Positions 12,564 through 25,537 of a stretch of 64,000 bases of DNA are shown here, one piece after another. Source of the DNA: Musa acuminata AAA Group (taxonomy: Eukaryota > Streptophyta > Magnoliopsida > Zingiberales > Musaceae); the NCBI RefSeq assembly GCF_036884655.1, contig NC_088354.1, positions 11,076,501-11,140,500 on the forward strand, given 5' to 3'. The notes beneath the pieces were generated by a model, which saw nothing but the letters and a program-made list of their open reading frames with translations, searched no databases and had not been told where the DNA came from. The position numbers and the translations under genes were made by a program. How positions within the stretch are numbered: position 1 is the stretch's first letter; each line of letters starts with the position of its first letter.

Positions 12564-15043
12564 ATCCTCTTTCCTAATCGCTTCAACTCCTCCACCTCCA
12601 ACGCCGACGGAAGGATCGCAAACACGTCTCCGAAGCCAAATCGGGAAGCAACGATTCGAGATCTCTCCGCTATTTGCCGCAGCCGGAGGCGTTAAATCGG
12701 AACGAAAGAAAAAGGGAGCAAAGGAGGAAAAAGATGGGAAGCCGGAAGCGCTGGTATTGATGATGATGACAAACGTGAAAGGGCATAAGAAGTGGCTCGC
12801 GCATGCGGGGATGGGATCCGCTGCTTAGCCGAGCGTTTCAAATGGGCTCTCCACGCCCCATCCATGCAACACGTACCCATTTAGCAAGCTTTTCGGATGG
12901 TGGCGCTCCAACGGAGCTTATATTTCATTCAATAAAATGGAGGAAAACGAACCCTCGCTATGCCTACTCCGGTTTTGTACCCTTCGTTTCGTAACCAGCA
13001 CGCCAATGGATAGATACGTCGGGAGCGTAGATAGAGGAAAAGGGGGAGTGTATAAATCGTTCGAGTCTAACTACTGCGCATCGTGTAGGATCGAAGGTGA
13101 TGACGACGTGGAGACAGCGACCCGACGAGCCGGAGACGATGTTTGGCTCGCTGGCTATTAATATCTGACACGCACTCTATATTACAGTTGCGAGTCACCC
13201 GAAATCCTACCCGTGTGGTCATTGGTGATACCTTACGGGATTCCTCTGGGACCACGTGTGGGGCCCGGGTGTCGGTCAGGAATCACGGGACCTGTTGAGG
13301 TCCGCGGTAGAAGACACGTCCAACCGATCAGCAAATGCCACGTCTAAAATTTCAAACCTACAAAACCGCGAATTTTTTTTTTCTTTTTGAAAATGGGAGA
13401 AATTTCATTACAGGGTTAAACTGAACTCTACGTGGGTAAAAATAAAAAGTAAAAAGAATTATAATTCTTAAGAGAATTATTTGTGATATGGGGATCGTGC
13501 ATAAGGGTGAAAGAGAGGTTGGATCCATCAATTTTTAAGAGAATTTTTTTCCGAATCATAAAGTCATCTCATTCAAAAAGGATAAGATAGATGGATGAGT
13601 CATCGATTTTAATAAAAAAAATTATTTACCTCTATTGATATCATCTCAATTCTCTCTTTGTTAGGGGAGTTTTTCAAAAATTCATCTAGTGATAATAATA
13701 CTATAAAAGATTATTAAATGATTATTTATCAAGATTAGTACCTTCGTCAAGACACCCAAATGTCAATCACATAATTATTTAAAGTCATAATAAAATTTGG
13801 ATTGTAGAATATTTGATAAGGATAAAGCAATATATTATGAGAAGAAAATGATGTGGTGTGAAGACAACCCCAAGGAACCTTCCAAATAAAATTTTTGATT
13901 TTGGGAGTTATTTTTAGCTCTTAAACTACCTTCCAACTTGATCTGATTTTTTCTTAGGGGTTCATTCCATGACTTAAGTAATTATAGACACTATTTATTG
14001 AAATACTTTTAGATGGACTGAATTATTATCGTTGGACTATTTAGAAAGATAAATAACTTATATATTATAAATAAATATAGAAAAAAGATACCAATAGTCA
14101 TTATATATTACATGAGATCAACCACTCGAGAGTAGTATTGTATGACATCAATTAGTCGGTAAAAATCTTGATAATTTATCATAAGATCTTAGATTCAAAT
14201 TCTGTCTTCGTTACTTATGCTTCAAAAAAAAAATGTGGAAAAAGAATCATTTGCACAACAGGATATTATGGGCCCTCCCAACAAGTATTAATGAAATTTC
14301 TAAAATTAAAAAAAAAAATAGGTTTAAGATTATTTTCTAAAATTAAAAAAATTCTCTTTTAAGGGATAAGAAAGGTTTAAAATTGCATGTGTAATCCTGA
14401 ATATTCTACTCGTCAAAGAGGATGAGACAATCATATTCTACAATGTTGTTGGAGTATCATTTCATATCATATTGTTATAGAGGTTCTCGACGACTCGTGT
14501 AGTATCAAAACATGTCTTCCTATAGCATATTAGTAACAATGACATGAACCAAGTCGAGTTAACTTTGGTTTAATTCCATTCGGTCGGACCGAACTCTCGA
14601 AACTAAACCCAATCCAAACGTGTGCACGAGGAGGCGAAACCGCATCGTCGCTTACGGTGTGGCCGCCCGCCGCACGTGCAGCCGACGGTAGCTGCGAAGT
14701 CAAAGTCGGAGCACCAAACATACAGCTTTAAGCTAACTTCTCGGCGCTAACGCTGGCGGTTGGGAACTCCATTTTCGTTAGCCAAGCATAAGAAAAATCG
14801 ATCGGGAAATCAGTTTGCGTCTGTTTGATCCCCGTGAAAGAAGAGCGCGACGAGGTGAGAGGGATCGACCGATCCATTGTCGCCTACGAACCCCATTGCC
14901 CCGGAGAGAAGTTGGGATCCTTCTCCGCTCTCTCTTCTTGTATTTACCTTCTCCGAGATCCCTAATCCGCCGTCCTTGGGCTACGTCAACACACTTCCTC
15001 CGATTTCCCCGGCAGCAGCAGATCGCGGTTCGCCGCCGCGGCC
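12564..15043. other. Divergent intergenic region between the LIM and uncoupling-protein genes
   Basis: About 2.5 kb between two divergently transcribed genes. The flanks (12.6-13.3 kb and 14.6-15.0 kb) are GC-richer and likely hold both promoters and 5' UTRs. The middle (about 13.4-14.5 kb) is strongly AT-rich with no credible coding region. No repeat with clear ends was found. Confidence 0.55.
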
Positions 15044-18000
15044 ATGGTGGACCACGGCTCCAGGACCGATATCTCCTTCTACTGGCGGTTCGTGAGCAGC
15101 GCCATCGCCGCCTGCTTCGCCGAGGTCGGTCGGTTTACTTGGACTCCGATCGCCGCGTTGGCGGCATCCTGTTACTCGTCTGCTGCTTGTCCATTTCCCA
15201 TTTCTCGATCTGGGACGTGTTCGATTCAAGATCGTAAAATTTTAGATGTTCGATTTCGTTGCCGTGCCGTCCATTTTGACCATTGGTGATTAGGTGCCCT
15301 TGCAAGTCGCAGCAAGTAAACCGACCATTTAGATGCTCGAAAGAAAAAGGAAATTGCTCTCGTTGGCTAGATAAAAGCTTTATGATAAGGCAGCAGTTTG
15401 AGCTGGAGATCTGATTTCGTTTATGTGAATAGTGTGGGATAGGATCTGTCTTTTGGTTCATATCTGCAAATAGGACACTCGTCAAACACCTTGAGGGCAT
15501 ATTTAAAATGTCAAGGAGAAGTTGGACAATTTTGGGCGTAAAGGCTTATTAGGAACTCGGCCTTTTAGACTGTCATTTTCCGTAACATGGTATATATTGT
15601 CTTCGTAAACAAATTTTTAATTTGCATGTCCTCTCGTCTTCTTTTTGTTTCCTTACCACACGACACACTCGAACAAGCATCAGAATTCATTCGTATAATG
15701 TCCACGTTCTTTTTCCTATTAGACACTTTTTTATTTCCTTGCTTTGGAGGTAGATTCTTTCTCATACCGTATAATATGTGCTGATTTGATGCAGTTTTGC
15801 ACCATTCCTTTGGACACTGCTAAAGTCAGGCTTCAGCTACAGAAAAAAGTGGCTGCCGGGGATGCAGTGGCAATACCTAAATACAGGGGAATGTTGGGCA
15901 CCATAATAACAATATTTAGGGAGGAAGGTTTGACAGCACTATGGACAGGCCTCGTACCTGGGTTGCATCGTCAATGTCTCTTTGGTGGGTTGCGGATTGG
16001 GTTGTATGAGCCTGTAAGTTACAGTGCTTGTTCTAACTCAAAGCTCGGCAGTAGACTATCAAAATTGTCGGTTCAACTAATTTAACAGTTTGCCTATCTT
16101 GACAGGTCAAAGCCTTCTTGTTTGGTGATAGTTTTGTCGGAGATATTTCATTGATAAAGAAAATCCTTGCTGGGCTTATAACTGGTGAGTTTCATGGATA
16201 GTGTAAATGAAAACGATCGAATATAGTTTATTCAAGAGTTTGACGTTCTATCAATCTGATCTTTCATAATTGGGATCAGTGATTTCATTGTCTAAGATAG
16301 ACTATGGCCAGTTTTTGCCTTTTTTTGTCATCATAACCTAGTTATTGCAATTCAATTAGGTGCCTTGGCAATTACTGTGGCCAATCCAACTGATCTTGTA
16401 AAGGTTCGCCTTCAATCCGAAGGCAAACTTCCACCGGGTGTGCCAAGACGTTATTTAGGAGCATTGGATGCTTATTTCAAAATAATCAGACAGGTCTATA
16501 TTTCACAACTAACTGATCAAAAGTTTAAAGTGGATCATACTTCAAGTGAATTTGTCCAATTTTACAATTTAGGAAGGAATTGGGTCTTTATGGACTGGTC
16601 TTGGTCCCAATATTGCACGTAACGCGATTATAAATGCTGCTGAGCTAGCAAGCTATGATCATATAAAACAGGTTAGACCCTTTCCATCATATCTTATCAG
16701 TGGAGGCTTCTAGTTCTTTTATTTTTTTCCTTTTCATTCTTCTGTTATATGAGTCTTCTTTTGGGTGCAGACAATCTTGGAAATTCCTGGATTCACAGAT
16801 GACATTTTCACTCATGTTTTAGCTGGTTTGGGTGCTGGATTCTTTGCTGTTTGTATTGGTTCTCCTGTTGATGTGGTATGTTTTTCTCAGAGTCAACTGC
16901 TATCCTTTTTTTAATCTAATATTTTTTTTGTTAGAAAATAAAACCAATCAAGGCGTAAAGTCATTTTTCTAATTTCAGTGACTGTTTGTAAAGAAATCAT
17001 TTTTTTACTGTAAGTTGTAACTAATTGTTCTTTGTTATATGATATTATGATGCATTTTAGATATTTCCTCATATTACATATAGGTATGATTGGAAGACTG
17101 CTTGATTGCATATATAAGAATGCCTGTAACCTTTGTACGTCCATATCAATATTGTCACATAAAATTGCCAATTTGCAAAAATTGCTCTTGGCATCCATTA
17201 TATTTTGCACTAACTTCTGTCGAAGATTATTGCAAGCTCATATTTGATAGGAAATTGATTCTTTTTAAAATGAAAGGCGTGAAGGGCTGTGATTCTATGA
17301 CACCATGCAACGTATGGTGAATGCAGAATATGGAGCCATTTGTTTTATTATATTAATAAGTTTTTCCTCCACATATTAGATATATTCTTAGTTGCTGAGC
17401 TTTTGTTTCTCCCAAGTACTTAGGTGCCTATTCTATTATCTGAATTCATATTATTCAGGATTATCATTATTTGATTTTCCAATGTTATCTTATCCTATCA
17501 TCATTCGCAGGATCAGGACCACTCTCAGGTAGTCGACATATAACCTCCAATTATCGTGCTTCTAAACTAGCAACACCGGTAAATAACATGGGCTTCACGA
17601 AGAACAGTTAGTTGTGCTTGAGGCACAATAGGGATACACGGGTCATGTTCATGCCCTAGAGTGAGGCCATTGGCTTTTACAAACAGGTCAGAACATAAGA
17701 AATAAAAAAACTTAAGCTACTACCTTGTTCTTCAGAGATTGGGTCAAATTATAGTGGATGGACATGACAGTTAAGAAGTGACATATGCTGATGCACTGTT
17801 AGACCACTCTGGGGTCTAATCTGTTTCAATTGCAGCATTTTCCTGCTAGATGGTCCTTGAAGAAGTGGTCTTAAGTCTGACCATGGGTCTCATAGGAAGG
17901 GCTCTGCCAGCACAAATAGGATGGAAATTGCTGCTGGTTTAAAACCTTTAATCGGGAGCTGCTTTTGATCTCTTTCCATGGTTAATTTGAAAAGATTGGC

Positions 18001-20508
18001 TGGAGAAATATTTGCCAATTTGATGATTTGCTGGAGGTCCCACAACTCTGTATCCTTAAGCTACATCAATCACATTCGAATATCAGTGTCATGTCCTCAA
18101 AGTTCTTATGGATGACATACACAATCCTCATGTAGCCATGTGAGTACAAGTATGATGTTAGTACCCTTCAAGAGTGTTAGCATAGAGGGTGATGTCAAAT
18201 TGTATTTCCTGGATGCAAAGAGAAATTCCTCACACTTACCATGGCACTTAAGTTTCTTGCCATTGCTCTCCATAAACCTTGCAATAAGTGTGAGCTATGT
18301 TACTGGCCAGTGATGCTGAAGTTGGTAAAGCTGTGGGTGGATATGCTACCAACAGGAAGCTACAAGAATGCTGTACTCACAGATTTCGAGTGATACCATA
18401 TAGGGTGCAATGAGATTTTGACATCTACTAGACACTTTGATTGTCAGTTTCAGAATTCCATCAGGTTCTTTTACCTCTCAAGTTTAACCAGGCTTTCTAC
18501 CTTGTTGTCATCGGTCACACTATGAAATTGATAGACTAGCACTTGGGTGCCGGATTCCACTTCTTATTGCAGTGGGAATGGAAGCCCCCCAGAGTCCATC
18601 TCTTATGGTAGTGGGTGCACAAGCCCTTTGCCTATTCTCGACCAACTGCGGAATTGTGACAGCTTGCATAGGTTTTGAAATTCTGAGGATGCAGGAGATG
18701 TGGTTGATCTAGCTAAGGATGCCAAACTTGATGAAGGTGTCAACCTAGTTCATGCTGCTGAACCTTGACCAACCAAATGATGGAGATGGGGTCATGTAAC
18801 TTGAGGTTAAAAACCAAATGTCAAGTTTAATAGGGCAGCTTCTTCATGACTCATACTTCCTCGAAACATCAACCAATATAGCAGAATTAGCTGTAAGGAC
18901 TTGTGTTTAAGGTTGATTTCAAGCATCCAATGACTGCACTAATGAGAGTTCCTAGAAAAGGTCTGAAAGTATAACTTTAAAGGCTTGTAAGCATGTGTAT
19001 ATGTGGAGAACAACTTTGGAGTTATCCTTGTTGCACTTATTTCTCTCACTTGTTCTCTATGATGGTTGGCCTTTAGATATAGCTCCCCTACTGATCCATA
19101 CAGGTATGGTGGCAGCTGGGCTAGCTGGTCCTCTCTTCTGTTCCTACTTCAAGTAGGAGTTTTGGCCAACCCTTCCTGCTCCAAGTAGGTGTAATGGCTG
19201 CCTACTTCTTCGACCAGCCAACATAATACCACTCCTACTTGTAAGTATGAGTATCTTCAATTTCTCTAGGTTTCCTGTTCTCCATTTTACTTTGACTGAG
19301 CAAATTGTGTTCAGTTTAATTCAAATTATTATACTTATCAATTCTGATTTATCTCTTATTTCTTAATTCGTTCCAGTCCATAACAGTGTGAGAATCCTTT
19401 TACTTGCCACTCCACTTGGGCACTGATATGGTGGTCCCCTCGAGATGATGTCCTAGGTTTCTAGGCACCTTTCTTTTAGAAGTGTTGCTTGTTGTTTTGA
19501 CTACTGATGCAATGTGTCAATTTTGAGCAATGATCTGACAACAGTGTATATCTGGTGAAGCCCAAACTTAATAGTTTGACAAATCTCACGCTAATTGTCA
19601 GCTAAAAGACACAACAGTCCTCTATCTAGGTCTGTGACAATTGTGCTTGATAATGTAAAATATATTTTGACATTTTACAATAGACAGGTACACTATAGGG
19701 TTGCTTTAATCTTGTCATTCTATGCCAACAGTGTGAGCAAGATTTGCAATTGGTAACATTCTCAATAGATTGCTGCATCTTACCTTCTAAATTCTCCAGC
19801 TGAATATAGACATTGCTTTTTTCAGGTCAAGTCGAGAATGATGGGAGATTCATCCTATAAAAGCACACTTGATTGCTTCATCAAGACACTGAAAAATGAA
19901 GTATGTTGAAGTTTTTTAGCTTTATTTTGTATTTCTACTTGCTTAGAAACGTGAAAAATGTTCGGAAAAAAATCACCTGAGATGGCAATATGCATCACTT
20001 AATGTTGTTATCTTTGGGATCTGCCCGAATTGGAACTGAATACAATGTGTGGTTGACTTGAACTAAAAAAGGGAGATTTTTGTTTGCAGGGACCTTTAGC
20101 TCTTTATAAGGGCTTCATTCCAAATTTTGTTCGGCTTGGATCATGGAATGTGATAATGTTCCTGACACTGGAGCAGGTAAACTCTAATTCATATAATCAC
20201 AATTTATTAACTTCCTCTTGCAGTTCTTACAAGTGCAACATTAGGGAACCTCTTGCCCTAAGACTATGATATAGCTAATTGGACTTAAGTAGCATAGCAG
20301 TAGCTTCTGAACAGCCATGTGAACTTAAAAATTCCAAATAGCCAAACATAGGTAGCCCCTTGTGAGTGCTTGTACCTTCCCTCAAGTATGAGTGGTACTC
20401 AGTTCTGTCGATGATAATATTCTGTGATATTTCTTTGATAATTTTACTTACTTTTGTGTCTCTGATGGACAGGTCAAAATGTTTTTTATAAGAGAAGTGC
20501 CTCTTTGA
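15044..20508 (+). CDS. UCP: Mitochondrial uncoupling-type carrier (plant PUMP/UCP)
   Basis: Mitochondrial carrier of 304 residues. Plant UCPs let protons and/or dicarboxylates and amino acids cross the inner membrane, lowering coupling and reactive-oxygen formation (family knowledge). Exons are 15044-15124, 15795-16013, 16106-16184, 16360-16493, 16573-16671, 16771-16875, 19826-19900, 20090-20176 and 20473-20508, all in phase. The three tripartite carrier repeats each have the PxD/ExxK signature: [10 protein letters not shown] from residue 32, [10 protein letters not shown] from 136 and PVDVVKSRM from 236. UCP-specific blocks include [33 protein letters not shown] and [21 protein letters not shown]. 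The start [11 protein letters not shown] fits the family's short N-terminus with no cleaved presequence. The last exon adds only [11 protein letters not shown], a different end from the usual plant UCP1 tail. Which UCP paralogue this is remains uncertain. Confidence 0.95.
16876..19825 (+). other. Long intron 6 of the uncoupling-protein gene
   Basis: A 2950-nt intron, far longer than the other seven, which range from about 90 to about 670 nt. Its 5' third is AT-rich and ordinary. About 17.5-19.6 kb has a more even base composition, unlike neighbouring introns, which suggests an old inserted sequence. I found no terminal repeats or readable transposon protein, so no family is assigned. Confidence 0.5.
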
Positions 20509-21732
20509 TATCGTAAATCAAGATATCCAAATTTCCTGTCACGGTTCGTATCTCTCTGGTAGAATGTACGTCTCTCATTTGATTTATGAGTTGAGTTCTC
20601 GCCTTCTTTTAATTAATCGAGGTTCTTATGGTTCCAGTATTTGTCTTAGAATCATGTATCCTTGACTCGTTTGATCTTATTGAATCTGACCTTCTTTTAA
20701 TTATTTTATCTGAACAAACTCTTGCCGTCTTAGTGGTTCTGCAGAAATGGTTTCAACCGTGTTGGATCCTCAGTCATGCTAGTGTTAGATGCAACGATTT
20801 CAATCTATGTTCATCTCGCTTGCAACCTACGTCCTTCTCAATTTTGCCATCTGGTTTACCAGTGCAGTATTAGTTCTTCTGTGCTAGTTCTTGCCATGAT
20901 CTCACGCATAGGATTTGCTCCTCCAGTCGCATGTAATGAATGTCTCGTAGGTCTCGTGCAGAAATCTCTCCCGTGAACTTGAATCCAGGAAACGGGGCAA
21001 TTTACTTTTAAAAAAACCCCTATTAATTGATTTTTTTAAATGATTGTTCTTCTCTTTATATATACATATATCCGATTCGATCTTCTCCACCTTGGATCGC
21101 TGTTTCTCCCCTTATTTCTTTCCTCTCTTTTATTGCAGATGGATGCCTCTGCCAATCTCTTCTACTACAGAGGGTAATTATCCGATAAAAAAAATTAGTA
21201 TGACCTTTTCTAGATAAATTATTCTATAAAGAAATGCGTATCTAAAGTTGCTTCTTTTGGAATGCTTCAATGTTAACTATTTATATTTTCATATGTGAAA
21301 CAAAAATCAAACGAAAATGTTGTAAAATAATTATTTAAATAGTTAAATTAACAAATTGGAAATTGCGTACTACTGTAAGTAAAGGTGGGGGCAGATATGG
21401 AATAATAAGGAATTAAGGTTCTCCTCGAACGAGACACTGCCACAGGTAAAACCGTTCTTTTCACATTGCTGGCAAATATAAGAATGATTGCAAAACCATT
21501 CTTCTCATGTATTTATAATATATACGCTGATAATATCGGATTCATCATGCTCGTTTCACATTACCGACAGGGATTTGTTCAGATTATTTTGGGGCGACCG
21601 GCCCACACTACTTACTCCAGTAAATGTCAACACTGAAGCACTTACTCCAGTAAATGTCAACTCGATCAACAACAAAAAGAAATAACTTAATGCATTGCAT
21701 GTTTCCAGAAAAGAAGAGTAAATTCTGCACTG
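20509..21732. other. Convergent 3' region between UCP and OTU genes
   Basis: The stop codons of the UCP (plus) and OTU (minus) genes face each other across 1.2 kb. The UCP 3' UTR probably occupies the left part. A short direct repeat, cacttactccagtaaatgtc, occurs twice near 21605-21660. No other feature is supported. Confidence 0.5.
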
Positions 21733-24073
21733 TCAAACCAATAAATCATAGTGATTCCTACCACTGAATAACAATCTGACGGGAGCCCTCTGCTTTCCGT
21801 TTCTCAACTTCTTGCCAAACTCCGATCCGTACTGCGTTATAGGAATAAATCCGTTGCCCCATGTGCCATGGGTATGCTGTTGATAAACAACATTCTTCAG
21901 TGGTATGATTTTGCAGAACAGCCACATTATCAGCAAAAAGAGAAAGCTTGCCATTTGTATATCCAACATGCTATGAAAGTTTACCAAATAGTAAATCTAA
22001 AACCAATTAATAAACTTACTTCATGTTCAGGTATGTAGACGATGATCGGTTGCTGGCACAATTTTGACAACACCTGAAGTGGATCTCACAGTTAGGTGCA
22101 GTTTAAAACATTCAAAGTGCTATGTTTTAACTATATCATTGCACACCAACCAAAAGTCGATCTGATTCTTACATCAATGAAATCTTATAATCTTTACGAC
22201 GTAGAAAGAAAATAATATTTTAGTCAAAATGACAAATAAACAAGAAGAGATACAAGCAAAAGAAAAAGTACAATTTCATGGGAGCAATGCTGCTTCAAAA
22301 TGGATATCAATTGGTATAATCTGGACTCGTTTAACAAACACCATTTATCATCAACAGGTTCTCGAACTAGTAGAGTATATTTACATAAATAATGTCAACA
22401 AATATTCTGGAACTAAGTGTTTAGATTGACATAACTTCCTATACAACATAGATTAAATATGCTTATATACATATATGGTTGTGTGCCTATGTGCTCATAT
22501 TCATGTTAAACTAACAATTTAAAGCATGCCAAAAGCTTTACCAACAATTCTGACTCGCCTCCCCAAAAATCAGATCGTTCAATGCGCTGGCAGTATCTGC
22601 AATAACAATGTTGAGAATAAACAATGAATTTCTTAACATTGACAATAACAAAATCCATACACACATCAACTCACCGTTTCAAAGACTCGTCCACGGTGAT
22701 TGCTATTAGTGCTTCCTCATACTGAGGTCGCTCAGTTTCACCGTCACAGATGACTTCTTTGACAGCCATCCGTAAGTCATCTGGATAATTCAAGATGTCA
22801 GTATATCTAAGAAGACAAGGAAGACACTATCACATTTTTCTTTGCACAGATCGAGGCTGTACCGATCTATGAAGGGCATCAAGGCAATGCTGAAAACAAA
22901 CAAAAACAAGGATGAAGAATGACACAAGCAAATGAATCATGAATCAAGATTTATGTAGCAACTATATCACATTCAACTGGCATGGCCGTCATCTCACATG
23001 TCAATCGCATCAATTTCTGAAAAAATGAAAGCTATAATATGGGTGACTATCAAATTCTTGAATCCTCATCCACTGCACAATCTTAAGCACCATAGATCCA
23101 TGAAAAATTGCATATAGACATAGTTATATCCAAGGACAAGATCATATGAGTGTAGTAATTCTCATGATAAAATGGCAAGGTTATGGAACGACAAAAGCAA
23201 GGAAATTTCTCCTGGTTACCTGCATCATCCGTCTCTTGCCTTGGGTTAAGTACCAATCCTTTGTTATTTGCCATTCCCTTGACCTACAAGAATAAATGAT
23301 TAAGATCAATTATAACTTTTATGTGAGTGAAAAGATGGATAGACATGCAAGCATTCAGCTACAACTCAATCAGGGATGAAGCTTGCAACAGCCGAAGTAA
23401 AGGTCCATATAAATGAATGGAAGTACCACAGAATTTAGCCAATCCACAGTTCTAGAAATTGTTTCTTGCTTTATGGCCTAAGATGCAGAAAAGTAACATG
23501 AATTATCACACTCCTATCACAAAATTTATCATGTTTTCAACAAATTGAGATAACATATAGCAGACATCAAAGATGCATAAATGAATAATTACCATATGAG
23601 AAATCCCATGAGACGCTAATGGTTGATAAAAGTAATGTACTTTGCAACAATGATAAAGGAAATAAACAAAAGAAGAAGGAATCGCACCAGTGCACGGAAC
23701 ATGCAGCGGCCGTCACCTTTGACTTTCTGAACAGTGTAATGCTCCACCTTCTTCGTCGCCGGTAAATCCCCCGCCCTCCTTGATTTGAAGACATTTTCAC
23801 CCATAAAACCGAAAGATAACCAGAAAAAAACAAGGACGCCGGCGGGAACAAAAACGTACAAGGAGGAGCCGATCCTGGCGAAGAACCGAACGCCGGTGGG
23901 AGCCAGAGAAGCCGGCGGCTGGACGAGCTCGAAGCAGGCGGTTCCATCTTTTAGCTGCCCCAGTAAGACCTCTGCAGCCCAGCAAGAACAGGTTTTTAAG
24001 AAAACCCTAATCACCAGAAGGAGAAAAGAAAGCGTAACGCACCGTTCGAAGGACGATTGCGGCGGTTCGCCAT
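21733..24073 (-). CDS. OTU-domain cysteine protease (deubiquitinase), OTU3-like
   Basis: Ovarian-tumour-family protease that removes ubiquitin from substrates. Exons on the minus strand are 24043-24073, 23688-23971, 23220-23283, 22675-22780, 22542-22596, 22020-22073 and 21733-21876, giving 245 residues with every junction in phase. The catalytic Asp-Gly-x-Cys is in KVKGDGRCMFRALV (Cys100) and the catalytic His is in GRNHYDLLV (His240) at the C-terminus. Other OTU3-like blocks are KGMANNKGLVLNPRQETDDA, DLRMAVKEVICD, ALIAITVDESLKR, RSDFWGGESELLVLSKLC and PIIVYIPEHE. Exon 2 includes an 81-nt stretch (23779-23859) bounded by gtacgt and tcaag. It is in frame and encodes a hydrophobic run (YVFVPAGVLVFFWLSFGFMG). 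The broken copy at 24.8-25.2 kb has the same splice borders, so this is probably an intron and the mature protein about 218 residues. Similarity to Arabidopsis OTU3 is from memory. Confidence 0.92.
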
Positions 24074-24754
24074 GGAACCCTTAGTGGATGGTGGAACTCA
24101 CGACGACGATGGCGATCTGCTCGAGCCAATCCACAGTTGCGTCTCTTGTCAAGAAGTCAATGGCCAACAGGCTGCGTTGGGCCGCGAGCGGCCCGGCAAA
24201 CATATCTGCGCTCTATGTCGGAAACTAGGGATTTTGACATGTGCTTTCTTTTAACAAAAGTATAAATTGTTTGTATATTTCAATAAACGTTGGAAAGCCA
24301 AATAAATTGAAACGTATGGAGACGAAGAACGATAGATAAATTATAGAGATTACTATTTACAAATTCTTTTTTCATTATTTTATAATTTTATTTTAATGTT
24401 TTTCTTAATATTTTTAAATTATTATTTTATAAATAAATATAAATACTCCATTTTTAATTCTCTCATTTCTCCTCTTTCTCCTTTAATTTTTTTTTTATGA
24501 CGATGAGCGATACGCCGAGTGATGATGAGAGAATGAAATAAAAAGTTTTGGAGAAGAAAAATAAAAGAAAATAAATGATCCTTGGGTCATAAATAATATA
24601 ATAATATTTTATTTATTTTTAAAAAATATTAATAAAAAAAAGGAAACTACGGAGACATATTTGCCAAAAAGAAAAAGAAACAAGAACAAGTAAAGAGGGG
24701 AAAACATGTATCGTGCTCAGGACCAATTTTAAAGGAAACGAAGAAGGAATCTAC
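24074..24754. other. OTU 5' flank and AT-rich spacer
   Basis: Holds the OTU promoter next to 24074 and then an AT-rich, low-complexity stretch (24.25-24.65 kb). No coding region or terminal repeat is seen. Confidence 0.5.
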
Positions 24755-25157
24755 CGGTGCCCGGATCATGCAATGGCCGTCGTCTGTAACCTTCTGAACC
24801 GTGTAATGCTCCACCAGCCGTCAGACCCCCGGCGAACCTTGAATTCAAGACATCATGCCCACCCATAAGACCGAAGTCAGTCCCAGGGACCTAAAACAAA
24901 AGCAGATTCACAATGAGACGCAACAAGGACTTGGGGGAGAAACAGAAACGTACAGGAATGGCTTGACCCTAGCGACGAACCGAGGGCCGGCGGGATCCGG
25001 AGGCGGGAGGAGCTCGAAGCGGGCGCTTCCATCTCTCAGTTGCACGAGGATAACCTCTGGAACCCAACGAGATCAGAGCTTTCAGAAGAAGGAAACCAAA
25101 ATCGATCAGAGAAAAGGGAGATTCACCGTTTGACGGGCGTTTGAGGCCGATCGCCAT
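24755..25157 (-). pseudogene. Broken tandem copy of OTU exons 1-2
   Basis: Aligns with the first two exons of the OTU gene next door in the same orientation. Exon 1 (25127-25157) reads MAIGLKRPSN against MANRRNRPSN. The next block (from 25056) reads EVILVQLRDGSARFEL against EVLLGQLKDGTACFEL, and further left are traces of VEHYTVQKV. An intron at 24838-24953 (gtacgt to ttcaag) matches the suspected 81-nt intron of the intact gene. After splicing the frame is shifted before VEHYTVQKV. The catalytic motif has decayed from GDGRCMFRAL to DDGHCMIRAP, with Cys kept but the neighbours changed. Exons 3-7 are not repeated in the remaining 0.7 kb toward the intact gene. This is a 5'-truncation-type tandem duplicate, non-functional as an OTU protease; its ATG and promoter could still be transcribed. 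Confidence 0.82.
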
Positions 25158-25537
25158 TGGAACACTGGCTCGGTGAGGGCGGTTAAGGGGACGAGGGGAT
25201 GATCCATTCTGTTATAAGGCCGCGCCCGATGCCATGATGTCAATGGTCAATCCACGTGGATTTTTGTCATGTATATTAATCTTTTATGGTCAGTCTTCTA
25301 CAAACATAAATCCTCTGTATACTCTTATAAACATCGACGACTTAATTAAGTTACATCAACGACTCACCAACATTATTATGACCTTTTTACCCCCATAATT
25401 CACTGGTTTAAATGGGAAAGACAGAGAGATAGAAGAGAAAAGACGGCTTATTAGATGTAAGATGGAAACGGGCATTGCCACGAAGATGAAGACTACTTTT
25501 TGCGGATTGGTCCGCTCTTGTCCGATCACCCATTTCG

